Positions 26,233 through 34,526 of a stretch of DNA of 64,000 nt are shown one piece after another. This DNA comes from an uncultured Pelagibacteraceae bacterium (lineage in GTDB: Bacteria > Pseudomonadota > Alphaproteobacteria > Pelagibacterales > Pelagibacteraceae), in assembly GCA_902599665.1 (NCBI GenBank), contig CACKGK010000004.1, forward strand, positions 1 through 64,000, in the 5' to 3' direction. A model generated the notes under the pieces. It ran no database searches. It was not told the origin of the DNA and worked only from the letters and a program-made list of their open reading frames with translations. Both the position numbers and the translations under genes were made by a program. How positions within the stretch are numbered: the first letter of the stretch is position 1; every line of letters starts with the position of its first letter.

Positions 26233-27177
26233 ATGAAAAGTTTGTTTATTTTCAATTTATTTTTTTTACTTTTTTTTTATAATTTCGCTTTCGCTAAAAC
26301 TAAATCTGAAATACGTTTTGAAAAAGATTTAATAAAAATTTCCAAATTAAATTCCTTTGTAGATGATAAAGGAAACCCTTATGACTTGGATGAAAATATT
26401 GACAAAGATAAAACTATTATTTTAATTTATACGCATGGAGGGTGGGGTGGACAAAGAAAATTAAACGGTTGTAATAGACCATGGAGTAAAATACCTCCCG
26501 TAATCTATCAATTAGATGGAACTTTAATAAAAGATTTAACTATAAAAACATATCAATTGTGCTCTGGTGTAAAAGGATGGACTCAAAATGATCAAGATAA
26601 ATTTTGGGAGATGTACAATAAAAATAATCAAGATGTAAATAGCGTATTAGATCTTAAAGATAAAAATGGAATTCTTTTAATAGACAAAAATAAGGACAAT
26701 CAAAAAGCTAAAGTGATGAAGTTAAAAATTGACGAATTTAAAAAAAAAGGTTTCAATAATATTATATTATCTGGACACTCTGCGGGTGCGTATGGTTCTT
26801 TTATATTAAAATCAAATTTTCCTGAGAAAATAAATGGAGTAATTTCTCTTCATGTAGGTTTTGGCGGTAAATTTGCAAAAGCAAAAAATCCAGACCAAGG
26901 TTGGATAAATTGGAGAAACTATAAAAAATCTCTTATTAATTGGTCTCAGTTAGGTGAGGTTATATTATTTACTCATGATAAAGATTGGGCTGATACAAGA
27001 AAGACTTTAAGTTTTATGAAAGAATTTGAAAATATTAAATTTTTTGATTTAAGTGATACGCAATGTAAAAAGAAAAAATTATTAGGTGACTACCATGGAA
27101 TTGCTTTAACAAAATGTTTTGCAGAAAAGGATCCAAGAAGTAAAGAAGTAATTAGATATTTAGAAAAATTATTTTAA
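26233..27177 (+). CDS. Secreted alpha/beta-hydrolase-like protein
   Basis: A 314-residue protein with a signal peptide (ending near AFAKTKSEI). It has the oxyanion-hole-like YTHGGWGG segment near residue 68, a nucleophile elbow GHSAG (LSGHSAGAYGSF) around 184 and a late His in LGDYHGIALTKC, the three elements expected of an alpha/beta hydrolase. Several Cys residues could form periplasmic disulfides. The substrate is unknown. The ATG at 26233 is chosen over a TTG one codon earlier. Its end overlaps convergent dctM by 4 bp. Confidence 0.7.
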   Translation: MKSLFIFNLFFLLFFYNFAFAKTKSEIRFEKDLIKISKLNSFVDDKGNPYDLDENIDKDKTIILIYTHGGWGGQRKLNGCNRPWSKIPPVIYQLDGTLIKDLTIKTYQLCSGVKGWTQNDQDKFWEMYNKNNQDVNSVLDLKDKNGILLIDKNKDNQKAKVMKLKIDEFKKKGFNNIILSGHSAGAYGSFILKSNFPEKINGVISLHVGFGGKFAKAKNPDQGWINWRNYKKSLINWSQLGEVILFTHDKDWADTRKTLSFMKEFENIKFFDLSDTQCKKKKLLGDYHGIALTKCFAEKDPRSKEVIRYLEKLF

Positions 27178-28439
27178 AGTAGACTTGGCAACCAAGTAGA
27201 AAATACAGGAAATAATATCATTATTATTCCATATATTATTCCTACTATTGTAAATAATGGAACTTCTTTAAATGCATTAGCTGGGTTTTCTTTTATTACT
27301 CCAGCAGCTGTATATATGCCGACGCAAACAGGTGGAGTTATCATTCCAATTCCTGCAAAAGCTACAAAAACAACATATAAATGAAGTAAGCTTTGATCAA
27401 AAGATAGTGTTAATGCTGCAAATATTGGAACAGTTAAATAAAATACTGGTACTATTTCAATAAAGGTTCCTAAGATTAAACAAATAGTTCCTAACATTAT
27501 CCAAAATAAGTTTACACTTACGCCCATATCTGTGAAGTAAGTTATAATTTTTTGAGGTGCTTGAGTGTAAGTAAGAACAACACTTAAAAAAGTTGCTGTT
27601 GCAATAATTGAAAATATAACAGCAGTAATTATTGCCGTATCTTTTAAGCAACTCAGTAAAGATGAAAAAGTTAATTCTCTATAAATAAAAAAACCAATTG
27701 CTACAGCATAAACCCCTGCAATCGCTGCTGATTCTGATGGAGTTAAAAACCCTGCATATATTCCACCTAAAATTATAACTGGCGTTATCAAAGCTGGAAG
27801 TGCTGCAATAAAAGAACTTAATCTTTCCTTAAATGTAGCTTTTTTGTCAGCTCTAATATGTCTACATTTAAACAAAACTAATAGAACCATTAAAATTAAA
27901 AGTATAACTCCTGGTATAACTCCAGCTGCAAATGTTTTAGATACGGGGACATATGTAAGTGCACTAAATAAAATAGCAGCGTTTGATGGAGGTATTAAAG
28001 CTTCAAGTAATGCGGCTGATGCAGCCAAAACGACAACAAACGGGGTAGGATAACCTTGTTCAATCATTTTGGGCATCATGATTGTTCCTACTGCAGTAAT
28101 TGCGGCTAATATAGATCCACAGAATGCTGCAAAGAAACCCATCGCGATAACCATTGCAACACCCAAGCCCCCAGGCCAATGTCCAACCAAAGTCGTTGCA
28201 AATCTTACAAGTCTAAGTGCTGCTCCACCTTTAAGCATCGCCATCCCACTAAAAATAAATAATGGTACAGCTATGAGCACATGCTTTGTTAAAGCCCCAA
28301 AAGATACTTGAATTAAAACAGACCAAGGAAGATTTAGTCCTCCGATAGCGGCTATAGAACTACCTAAACCAAATACTAAAAAAATTGGAACAGAAATTAT
28401 TAGAGCTAATAAAGATAATATAGATGATAATGCAAACAT
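27174..28439 (-). CDS. dctM: TRAP transporter large permease (DctM)
   Basis: A 421-residue permease with about twelve helices, the channel subunit of a TRAP uptake system driven by an ion gradient. Family segments include GFFAAFCGSILAAITAVGTIMMPKM, ASAALLEALIPPSNAAILFS and GIGMITPPVCVGIY. It directly follows dctQ and dctP on the minus strand in the classical P-Q-M order. The substrate is unknown; organic or sulfonic acids are common for this family. Confidence 0.92.
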   Translation of the reverse strand: MFALSSILSLLALIISVPIFLVFGLGSSIAAIGGLNLPWSVLIQVSFGALTKHVLIAVPLFIFSGMAMLKGGAALRLVRFATTLVGHWPGGLGVAMVIAMGFFAAFCGSILAAITAVGTIMMPKMIEQGYPTPFVVVLAASAALLEALIPPSNAAILFSALTYVPVSKTFAAGVIPGVILLILMVLLVLFKCRHIRADKKATFKERLSSFIAALPALITPVIILGGIYAGFLTPSESAAIAGVYAVAIGFFIYRELTFSSLLSCLKDTAIITAVIFSIIATATFLSVVLTYTQAPQKIITYFTDMGVSVNLFWIMLGTICLILGTFIEIVPVFYLTVPIFAALTLSFDQSLLHLYVVFVAFAGIGMITPPVCVGIYTAAGVIKENPANAFKEVPLFTIVGIIYGIIMILFPVFSTWLPSLL

Positions 28440-28931
28440 CTAATTTCTTACTAAATTTATAATATTGTCGAATAGTAACTCTAATGAAGTCAGAGCTAAT
28501 ATTAAGAAACCAACAGGAAATGCTAAAAACATCCACCATATGGGAATGCTAATTTCAATTTCCATTACTTGACCTAAATTGAAATACATTATTGTTGCAT
28601 CAAGACCTGCTTTAAAGAAAATACAGGCTGATATAAAAGCAATTATGTTTACCGTTAGAAACAAAATTTCCTTATTTTTTTTTGAGAGTAAAGGAGTTAA
28701 AAAATCAACTTTAATATGTTGTCCTTTCTTTAATAATGGACCTAATAATGGAAAGACTAACCAACTAACTAAAACAGGTGGTAACTCAATAAACCAAGCA
28801 AATCCTGTCCCAGTTATGAAACGTGTCGCTGCACTTAAAAATAAGGCAGCGACCATTATAAAAATAATTACCATTGCGAGAGCTAAAGAAGCCGAAGCTA
28901 AATAATTATTAACTGCTCGCAACGCTTTCAT
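28440..28931 (-). CDS. dctQ: TRAP transporter small permease (DctQ)
   Basis: A 163-residue membrane protein with four helices and the DctQ pattern: FIMVAALFLSAATRFITGTGFAW, then LPPVLVSWLVFPLLGPLLKKGQHIKVDFL. It abuts dctM without a gap and starts 27 bp after dctP. It partners DctM in the membrane. Confidence 0.9.
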   Translation of the reverse strand: MKALRAVNNYLASASLALAMVIIFIMVAALFLSAATRFITGTGFAWFIELPPVLVSWLVFPLLGPLLKKGQHIKVDFLTPLLSKKNKEILFLTVNIIAFISACIFFKAGLDATIMYFNLGQVMEIEISIPIWWMFLAFPVGFLILALTSLELLFDNIINLVRN

Positions 28932-28958
28932 TTTTTTAGATTAAGCAAAATAACTGTT

Positions 28959-29975
28959 CTAATTATTTTTTGCGTAATCTTGTGCTGCTTTTAAAGCATC
29001 AGCATCAATCATTTTAGCCATAGCAGGCATAACTTTATCTTTCATTAGCTTATCAAATTTAGCTTTCTCTGCTCCTGAAAGGGTAGTTACGACACCACCT
29101 CTGTCTTGGAATTCTTTAAGAACAGTTTCACCATGATCCATAATTCTGTCTGTTGAAAGGGTTCCTACTTCTTTTCCAACATCCATAATTATTTTTTGTA
29201 AATCTGCAGGTAAACTATTAAACCAGGTAGAATTAGCCATAATATAAGCATCAGCATAATACTGGTAAGGCTTTTGAGCGTATTTTAAAAACTCCCACCA
29301 GCTATAAGCTTTTATACTTCCAGGAGGACTGTTAATTGTATCAATCATCCCAGATTGTAAAGCATTATAAACTTCACCAGTTTTTAAAGATACACGATTT
29401 GCACCAAGAGCATCCCACATAGGCTCTTCACTCTTAAGTAATCTTCTTGCCTTTAAACCTTTCATTGCATCAATACCTGTTAATTCTCTTGCGCTTGAAA
29501 TTGACATTACTGGACCTACAGGATTGTACATAACTAATGTTGAATTAGTTTTTTTTGTTAATTCTCCCCAAATTTCTTTTCCTTTAGCAGAATTTTGGAA
29601 AAAACCCCTTTGTTGCTCCCAAGAATTAAATAGTCCTGGAAAAGAAGCAACATTAAAGTTCTTATTAATTGGTGGGAAACTTACAACACCAACAATTCCT
29701 CCTAATTCGACAGCTCCGGAAGTTACTGCACCCATGACTTCTCTAATTCCAAAAAGTTGTTTAGATGGATATACCTCTATTTTAAGTTTTCCATTTGCTC
29801 TTTTATTTACTTCATCTGCAAAAATTTGAGCATGTTTTGCGCTATGGTGTTTTGGGCTCCAGTGAACTGATAAACGCCCAACGATCTCTGCAAAAGCCGC
29901 AGTTGAAGATACCATAAAACAAGCAACTAAAAAAAAGCTTAATAAACTTTTTGATAAAGTTTTTATTATATTCAT
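28959..29975 (-). CDS. dctP: TRAP substrate-binding protein (DctP)
   Basis: A 338-residue periplasmic binding protein with a signal peptide (cleavage near AAFAEIVG). The family arginine region LKARRLLKSEEPMWDALGA and the GEVYNALQSGMIDTINSPP loop are seen. The HHSAKHAQIFADEVNKR start is typical of DctP. A GAGAGGA ribosome site precedes the ATG. It begins a P-Q-M operon, divergent from a small unknown gene across 113 bp that probably contain both promoters. Confidence 0.92.
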   Translation of the reverse strand: MNIIKTLSKSLLSFFLVACFMVSSTAAFAEIVGRLSVHWSPKHHSAKHAQIFADEVNKRANGKLKIEVYPSKQLFGIREVMGAVTSGAVELGGIVGVVSFPPINKNFNVASFPGLFNSWEQQRGFFQNSAKGKEIWGELTKKTNSTLVMYNPVGPVMSISSARELTGIDAMKGLKARRLLKSEEPMWDALGANRVSLKTGEVYNALQSGMIDTINSPPGSIKAYSWWEFLKYAQKPYQYYADAYIMANSTWFNSLPADLQKIIMDVGKEVGTLSTDRIMDHGETVLKEFQDRGGVVTTLSGAEKAKFDKLMKDKVMPAMAKMIDADALKAAQDYAKNN

Positions 29976-30088
29976 ATTTTTCCTCTCTTTTTTTTAAATA
30001 ATCTTATTATTTTGAGTCAATTAAAACAATCAAAATAAAACTACATAAATTTGAATAATAAGGTCTAAATGTTATATTAGTTGAAATC

Positions 30089-30547
30089 ATGATTTACAAA
30101 TTGTCAAAAAGCATTTGGGTGCTTTTTTTTGTGCTGTTATTTTCAAATTATTCCTACAGTGAGACTAAAATAGATGAAGCTATTGATAAAACTACAGATT
30201 TTTTAAAATCTATTTCAAAACGAGGATTAAACAAAAACCAAACTGCTGAATTTTTAAATAATTATGCAATCACTCTTAAAGATGAAAGAACAGATGGAGA
30301 AGTAACCTATATTTTTGATAGCGAGAGCTATAAAAGGTATAAGGATGGTAATGTTATATCCAAAGATGGATGGAGATTTTCAAATCTTGGAACCCTAAGG
30401 TTATTTAATGGTGATGTAAAACTTACCTGGAAAATAAAAATTGGAAAAGAAAATTTAATAGTTATCAAAACAAAATTTCAGCCTATTGGAAAAGAATATC
30501 CTTTTACTTATAAACTAAAGAAATTATTTTTTGAGGAGATTCAATGA
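30089..30547 (+). CDS. Exported protein of unknown function, 152 residues
   Basis: It has a signal peptide (hydrophobic run VLFFVLLFSNYSYS, probable cut before ETKI) and a mixed helix/strand body with DERTDGEVTYIFDSESYKRY. The C-terminal half looks beta-rich (LRLFNGDVKLTWKIKIGKE). No family is recognised. It overlaps the following small membrane-protein gene by 4 nt (ATGA). Confidence 0.75.
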   Translation: MIYKLSKSIWVLFFVLLFSNYSYSETKIDEAIDKTTDFLKSISKRGLNKNQTAEFLNNYAITLKDERTDGEVTYIFDSESYKRYKDGNVISKDGWRFSNLGTLRLFNGDVKLTWKIKIGKENLIVIKTKFQPIGKEYPFTYKLKKLFFEEIQ

Positions 30548-30726
30548 ATCCAACTGATATTTTATTAAGTATTGCAATCGTTGGAATATATACAACCATT
30601 TATGTTTATTTAAAATCTAAATATGATGATAATAAAACTATATTAAAGTTATTTGTTGTAGGATTTATCTACGCAACAATAATTACTGGTATCCTTTATT
30701 ATTTGATAAAATTTATAGCATCATAA
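30544..30726 (+). CDS. Small two-helix membrane protein, 60 residues
   Basis: Two hydrophobic helices (DILLSIAIVGIYTTIYVYL and FVVGFIYATIITGILYYL) are joined by a short charged loop KSKYDDNKTIL. A GAGGAG ribosome site lies in the end of the upstream gene, and the start overlaps its stop by 4 nt. No function can be assigned. Confidence 0.7.
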   Translation: MNPTDILLSIAIVGIYTTIYVYLKSKYDDNKTILKLFVVGFIYATIITGILYYLIKFIAS

Positions 30727-30735
30727 AAAATTCAT

Positions 30736-31422
30736 ATGAAACATAAATTAGAGTTAATTTATTTCAAAATGAGAGCACTAGCAGAAGCTCCTCGTTTATT
30801 ATTTCATTATACCAAGATTGAATATGATGATCTCATGTCATGGGATTATTTTGATAAGGAATGGTCAGATGTAAAACCTAATATTCCCTTTAAACAATTA
30901 CCTATGTTAATTGTAGATAAAAAACATGAGATTTGTCAAAGTATGGCAATAATGACATTTATAGAAAATTTAGCAGGCATTAATATTACTGACCCAATAT
31001 TAAATGCTAAAGCAAATGCTATTATGCAGAGTGCACAGGAACTTTTTATGCCTCTTAACCCAACAGTAAATTTTGCAATAGGTGAGAAATTTATAAAGAA
31101 AAAAGATGACATGATGCCATTTTTATTGTCAAGATTTGAAGATCTTGAAAAAGCCATGAAGAATAATGATAAAAAATTTTTTATCTATGAAGAGCCTAGA
31201 GCATGTGATTTTGTTGCGTTTCATCATTTAGATTTATCTAAAATGCTTGATCCCTCAATAATAAAAAAATTTCCTAGGTTAGAAAAATTTCTGGAGGACA
31301 TAATGTCTATCGAAAATGTTAAATCTTATTTGGATAAACGTCCTGAATTGATTGATGTAAGTGTTGAACCAAAATTAATAATTGATGGAGTTCCACATCC
31401 AACAGGAGTTAAAAAAACCTAA
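30736..31422 (+). CDS. Glutathione S-transferase-like protein
   Basis: A 228-residue protein with a thioredoxin-like N-terminal domain (LELIYFKMRALAEAPRLLFH, then FKQLPMLIVD with the conserved cis-Pro, and the glutathione gamma-Glu motif as QSMAIMTFIE) and an all-helical C-terminal domain. The YF at the start of the fold fits sigma/alpha-type GSTs. Its substrate is unknown. It is the last gene before the tRNA-Met integration site. Confidence 0.85.
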   Translation: MKHKLELIYFKMRALAEAPRLLFHYTKIEYDDLMSWDYFDKEWSDVKPNIPFKQLPMLIVDKKHEICQSMAIMTFIENLAGINITDPILNAKANAIMQSAQELFMPLNPTVNFAIGEKFIKKKDDMMPFLLSRFEDLEKAMKNNDKKFFIYEEPRACDFVAFHHLDLSKMLDPSIIKKFPRLEKFLEDIMSIENVKSYLDKRPELIDVSVEPKLIIDGVPHPTGVKKT

Positions 31423-31432
31423 TTTTTAATAG

Positions 31433-31461
31433 TTGATTGCGTTATATAAAATTTCTATTAT
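31433..31461 (+). promoter_or_regulatory. Predicted native promoter of the tRNA-Met gene, now upstream of the truncated copy
   Basis: TTGATT (31433-31438), a 17 bp spacer and TATTAT (31456-31461) form a reasonable sigma-70-like promoter that ends 17 bp before the tRNA 5' end at 31479. Since the 3' part of this tRNA is now 3 kb away, any transcript would be a tRNA 5' fragment joined to element sequence. Prediction from sequence only. Confidence 0.5.
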
Positions 31462-31476
31462 AACTTTCTGGAATTT

Positions 31477-31531
31477 ATGGCGGGGTAGCTCAGTTGGTTA
31501 GAGCGCGGGACTCATAAGCCCGAGGTCAGTG
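31477..31531 (+). repeat. Left 55 bp direct repeat: 5' part of tRNA-Met (att site of the element)
   Basis: Identical to 34527-34581. It contains the first 53 bases of the tRNA (acceptor 5' strand, D arm, anticodon arm with CAT, variable loop, and the start of the T arm) and two bases upstream. After 31531 the sequence leaves the tRNA pattern, so the copy cannot fold as a full tRNA. It marks the left boundary of the integrated element. Confidence 0.92.
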
Positions 31532-31620
31532 AAAACATCCCTTAACTTTACAATTCTTAATATTACAAACATGTTATCTTCACCTGTAAGTTAATATTAA
31601 TTCTACTAATAAAAGATAAT

Positions 31621-31641
31621 TGTGACAGAGGTGTGACAGAG
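31621..31641 (+). repeat. Left pair of TGTGACAGAG direct repeats (likely integrase arm sites)
   Basis: Two perfect copies at 31621-31630 and 31632-31641, spaced 11 bp start to start, about one helical turn. The same TGTGACA core occurs three times near the right end. This is the layout expected of arm-type binding sites for the N-terminal domain of a tyrosine recombinase. Confidence 0.7.
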
Positions 31642-31666
31642 ATTTCGCAATTTATTTACATTAAAT

Positions 31667-32053
31667 TTATTTATCATAACAACCAGATGCAACAGAAGGC
31701 TTACCTTCATCTAAGCCTCTGCAAAATATATATTTGTCAGCAGCATCAGGAAAAACAAACAACAAAGAAACTAAAAACAAGATTAAAAAGAATATTGCTT
31801 TAGCCCAATTTCTAATTCCATCTTTTAGTGTAGGAACTTCTCCAGTATCTAGATAATTTTTTAGGTAATTAGATTTTAGTTCTCTAAAATCATCTAATAT
31901 AGAATAAAAAAAGGCACCACCTGTCATTATCATTAATGGCCATTTAATAATATTAGTGTCTATGAATTTGTAAATTAGAACTATAATAACTAATCCTATT
32001 AATATTTGTATAGCTAGTGTTGTTTCAGTGATTGGTTTTCTCATAAATAACAT
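31667..32053 (-). CDS. Element cargo: membrane protein of unknown function, 128 residues
   Basis: Three hydrophobic helices (LAIQILIGLVIIVLIYKFI, PLMIMTGGAFFYSIL and AIFFLILFLVSLLFVF) with a charged loop between the second and third, and a short tail with two Cys (FCRGLDEGKPSVASGCYDK) probably outside the membrane. No family is recognised. The start could also be the Met three codons in. In an element of this size a membrane protein could serve superinfection exclusion, but nothing in the sequence proves it. Confidence 0.65.
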   Translation of the reverse strand: MLFMRKPITETTLAIQILIGLVIIVLIYKFIDTNIIKWPLMIMTGGAFFYSILDDFRELKSNYLKNYLDTGEVPTLKDGIRNWAKAIFFLILFLVSLLFVFPDAADKYIFCRGLDEGKPSVASGCYDK

Positions 32054-32475
32054 ATTATAATAACATCAAAACATCATTCTTATAAGGAGTTCTATTAGTG
32101 TTCTATAGCCATTTAAATAATAGTGTTATTCGGAGTAATCTTGAAATGTAGTGAGTAAATATAACTCACAATATTCTACAAATGTTCAGTTATGGAATTT
32201 AAACTGTATCTATATAATATATAACAAGGTCTTAAGAGAAGACATCAGTTAAATATCTTCTAAATAATCTTTAACACAATGATGTTGTGTATTGTTTATC
32301 TCCTTTTTAAATATCTTTTACATATTGTTAAATAAGTTGCTTAAGGGACATATGGCTAGGTGTGTCTATAGTAGACCCCTCACTTAAACATACTAAAAGC
32401 ATTGATAACAAATACTAAACAATACAATTTACACCATCTTATTTATGTCTAAAAACAACAATATTATTATTAACA
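32054..32475. other. 422 bp intergenic region of the element with several small inverted repeats
   Basis: No coding frame is supported here. It holds short perfect inverted repeats: GTGAGT/ACTCAC (32151-32169), ACACAA/TTGTGT (32274-32290) and GTCTA/TAGAC (32364-32376), an imperfect AGAAGA/TCTTCT pair (32237-32261), and a TTAAATATCTT direct repeat (32249 and 32307). It separates the divergent cargo genes and probably holds their promoters; an origin, an operator array or a small RNA are possible. Confidence 0.5.
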
Positions 32476-32904
32476 ATGAAACTACTATTACATGTATTTC
32501 TATTGTTGTTCTTTCCCCTTGTTGCTTTAGCTGTTGAAAACAAACTTCCTTTTAAAAAAGCATACTTAGAAAAAACATACCAATTGGATAATGGTAATAT
32601 CATTTACATTGAACAGTATGAAAGAGGGGATAGGATTTGGGAAAAAGATATTTCAACAGGAGAAATAAATAATATCTCATTTGTTTGGAGTTTTATTGCT
32701 TTAGCAAAGCGGTGCGAAGGTGTTGAAGAAGAAGATATCTACTTCGCAGCAAATTTAGAATACTATTTAGGTGGTGGCAGCAATATTGATAATCCTCAAA
32801 TAAGAGTGTTTTCATTACATGACCCTAGTCCATGGGTGGATAGTGCTTTAGGTATAGTACCTAATATGGAGTGGACAAAGGACATTTGTATATTCTATGA
32901 TTAA
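32476..32904 (+). CDS. Element cargo: exported protein of unknown function, 142 residues
   Basis: A clear signal peptide (LLLHVFLLLFFPLVALAVE, cut near ALA-VE) is followed by a mixed domain with Tyr-rich strands (NGNIIYIEQYERGDRIWEKD) and three Cys, two of which (AKRCEGVEEED and TKDICIFYD) could pair in the periplasm. No family is recognised. It is followed after 3 bp by a second exported protein, so the two are probably made together. Confidence 0.7.
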   Translation: MKLLLHVFLLLFFPLVALAVENKLPFKKAYLEKTYQLDNGNIIYIEQYERGDRIWEKDISTGEINNISFVWSFIALAKRCEGVEEEDIYFAANLEYYLGGGSNIDNPQIRVFSLHDPSPWVDSALGIVPNMEWTKDICIFYD

Positions 32905-32907
32905 CTA

Positions 32908-33441
32908 ATGAAAAAGCTACTCATCATTTTAATGACACTACTTGTTTATTTTCCTGCTTATGCATCAGCTGAAATTAAAAATTTTAAATGTGTAAAATTA
33001 CTGCATTTTATGCAAGAAGATGAAAAGCTAAGAGCTTTTTTTGGTGATGAAGTTGGTAGCTTAATTCTAGAATTAGTTCCTATGGGAACTTTTGACCAAT
33101 GGGGCTCTAATAGTTATGGAAAAGCAACTTTTGTTTATAATGGAAAAAAACATGAATTCAATCTTCATGCCGAAGGAGGAGACAGGTTGGGAGGTACTTA
33201 TGCAGAAGGAATTTATTATAATAGAATAGATAAAGAATATGCTAAGAGAGATTTTAACAAAGATTTAAAACTTAAAGATAAGATAGGTAGATTAGTTAAA
33301 TTAAAATTCATTAAATTTGAGCCTGATTTTAAAAATAAAAAATTTCATAATCTAATTATTACAGAAACATATAATCTAGAAACATTAGAGTCTCATAGAA
33401 ATAAAGCTGAAATAGTAGTTGATAATTTTGTATGCAACTAG
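32908..33441 (+). CDS. Element cargo: exported protein of unknown function, 177 residues
   Basis: The signal peptide (KLLIILMTLLVYFPAYASA) leads into a beta-rich body: YGKATFVYNGKKHEFNLHAE looks like paired strands, and GRLVKLKFIKFEPDFKNKKF like another pair. Two Cys (NFKCVKLL and the last residues FVCN) bracket the mature protein and may form a disulfide. No family is recognised. It is the second gene of the cargo pair and ends 77 bp before the convergent integrase. Confidence 0.7.
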   Translation: MKKLLIILMTLLVYFPAYASAEIKNFKCVKLLHFMQEDEKLRAFFGDEVGSLILELVPMGTFDQWGSNSYGKATFVYNGKKHEFNLHAEGGDRLGGTYAEGIYYNRIDKEYAKRDFNKDLKLKDKIGRLVKLKFIKFEPDFKNKKFHNLIITETYNLETLESHRNKAEIVVDNFVCN

Positions 33442-33518
33442 TTTACATTCATTTTTAGATAAATTTATTAAGCAATATATATATCCTGTATACACCCCCT
33501 ATGGCTCATATGTACCTC

Positions 33519-34463
33519 TTAATTAAGTTTAGTAATAAGATTGTTAATCTTTAAATGAGTATATCTCATTAATTGTCTAACATCCTTATGACCCGATATA
33601 AGACTTACTTCTGGTATTGATAATCCTTTTTCAAAAAACCTTGATATAGCTTCATGTCTTAAGTCATGAAAATGTAAATCAACAATACCTGCATTCTTAA
33701 TCATTCTGCTCCAACTAAGTCTTACAGCATTACTACTGATAGAGTAGGGAAGTTTAGACTTATTTATTATTTCTCTTACCTTTGATGTTAATGGTATTTT
33801 CCTAGAGTTACCATTTTTAGTTTCAGCTAAGAAGATATGATTATCTTTAACATCATCATTTGTAATAGATAATATTTCACTTTTTCTCATCCCTGTTTCA
33901 ATAGCAAGCTCAATGATATTGTTCATATTATTATTTTTAAAGTTATGATTTAGAATATATTTAAGCTCGTTATCATTTAACCTTCTTTCTCTTGGGGGAT
34001 TACAATTAGGTTTTTGAATGTTAGATAATGGATTATGAGTTATTGGGTAACACCATTGTTTAATAGCAGTGTTATAAATATGATGGAGTAAAGACAAATC
34101 GTACCTACAAGTTCTATTACCATCCTTAATTCTCTTATTTTTAAACTTTATAAAGTCTTTAGTATTAAGTTTATAGATTTTCTCATTAACCAAACCTTCT
34201 TTAAGCAATCTATTTAGTCTTTGCTGTTCTCTGTCTTTACCTTTTTTAAGAGGAGTTATTTCTTGTAAATATCTATCGATGAGGTTCTTTAATGAGAGGT
34301 TTTTATTTAAAGTTTGAAGATGATTTCCTAGCAAAATCTTGTTCTCATAATAAGCAGAAAATCTTCTAGCATGGCTTAGTCTATTAAATGATTTTGTTAT
34401 TTTTTGTCCTTGAACTCTTACTTGAACTTGGTATTTATTACCTCGTTTTCTAATTGATGACAT
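33519..34463 (-). CDS. int: Tyrosine recombinase (integrase) of the element
   Basis: A 314-residue site-specific recombinase. It has an N-terminal arm-binding-like beta domain (RKRGNKYQVQVRVQGQKITK), a core-binding helical domain (about 55-135) and the catalytic domain with all residues present: Arg193 in ETGMRKSE, Lys216, His266 and Arg269 in HDLRHE, His292 in SGHKD and the nucleophile Tyr301 in RYTH. An AGGAG ribosome site precedes the ATG. Its upstream region is the right TGTGACA array, so integrase binding may also repress its own gene. It looks intact and active. Confidence 0.93.
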   Translation of the reverse strand: MSSIRKRGNKYQVQVRVQGQKITKSFNRLSHARRFSAYYENKILLGNHLQTLNKNLSLKNLIDRYLQEITPLKKGKDREQQRLNRLLKEGLVNEKIYKLNTKDFIKFKNKRIKDGNRTCRYDLSLLHHIYNTAIKQWCYPITHNPLSNIQKPNCNPPRERRLNDNELKYILNHNFKNNNMNNIIELAIETGMRKSEILSITNDDVKDNHIFLAETKNGNSRKIPLTSKVREIINKSKLPYSISSNAVRLSWSRMIKNAGIVDLHFHDLRHEAISRFFEKGLSIPEVSLISGHKDVRQLMRYTHLKINNLITKLN

Positions 34464-34478
34464 TTTTTCTCCTGTGTT

Positions 34479-34509
34479 TGTGACAGGCTTGTGACAACAC
34501 TTGTGAAAT
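34479..34509 (+). repeat. Right TGTGACA array of three repeats (likely integrase arm sites)
   Basis: TGTGACAG at 34479, TGTGACAA at 34490 and TGTGAAAT at 34502 are spaced 11 and 12 bp, in the same orientation as the left pair at 31621. The array lies between the integrase start and the tRNA-Met gene and overlaps the predicted tRNA promoter. Confidence 0.7.
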
Positions 34510-34517
34510 GTTACAAT
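34489..34517 (+). promoter_or_regulatory. Predicted element-supplied promoter for the intact tRNA-Met
   Basis: TTGTGA (34489-34494), a 17 bp spacer and TACAAT (34512-34517) end 11 bp before the tRNA 5' end. The -35 element lies in the TGTGACA array, so the integrase could compete with RNA polymerase here. All of this is element DNA, so the host tRNA now depends on it. Confidence 0.5.
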
Positions 34518-34526
34518 TAATTAAGA

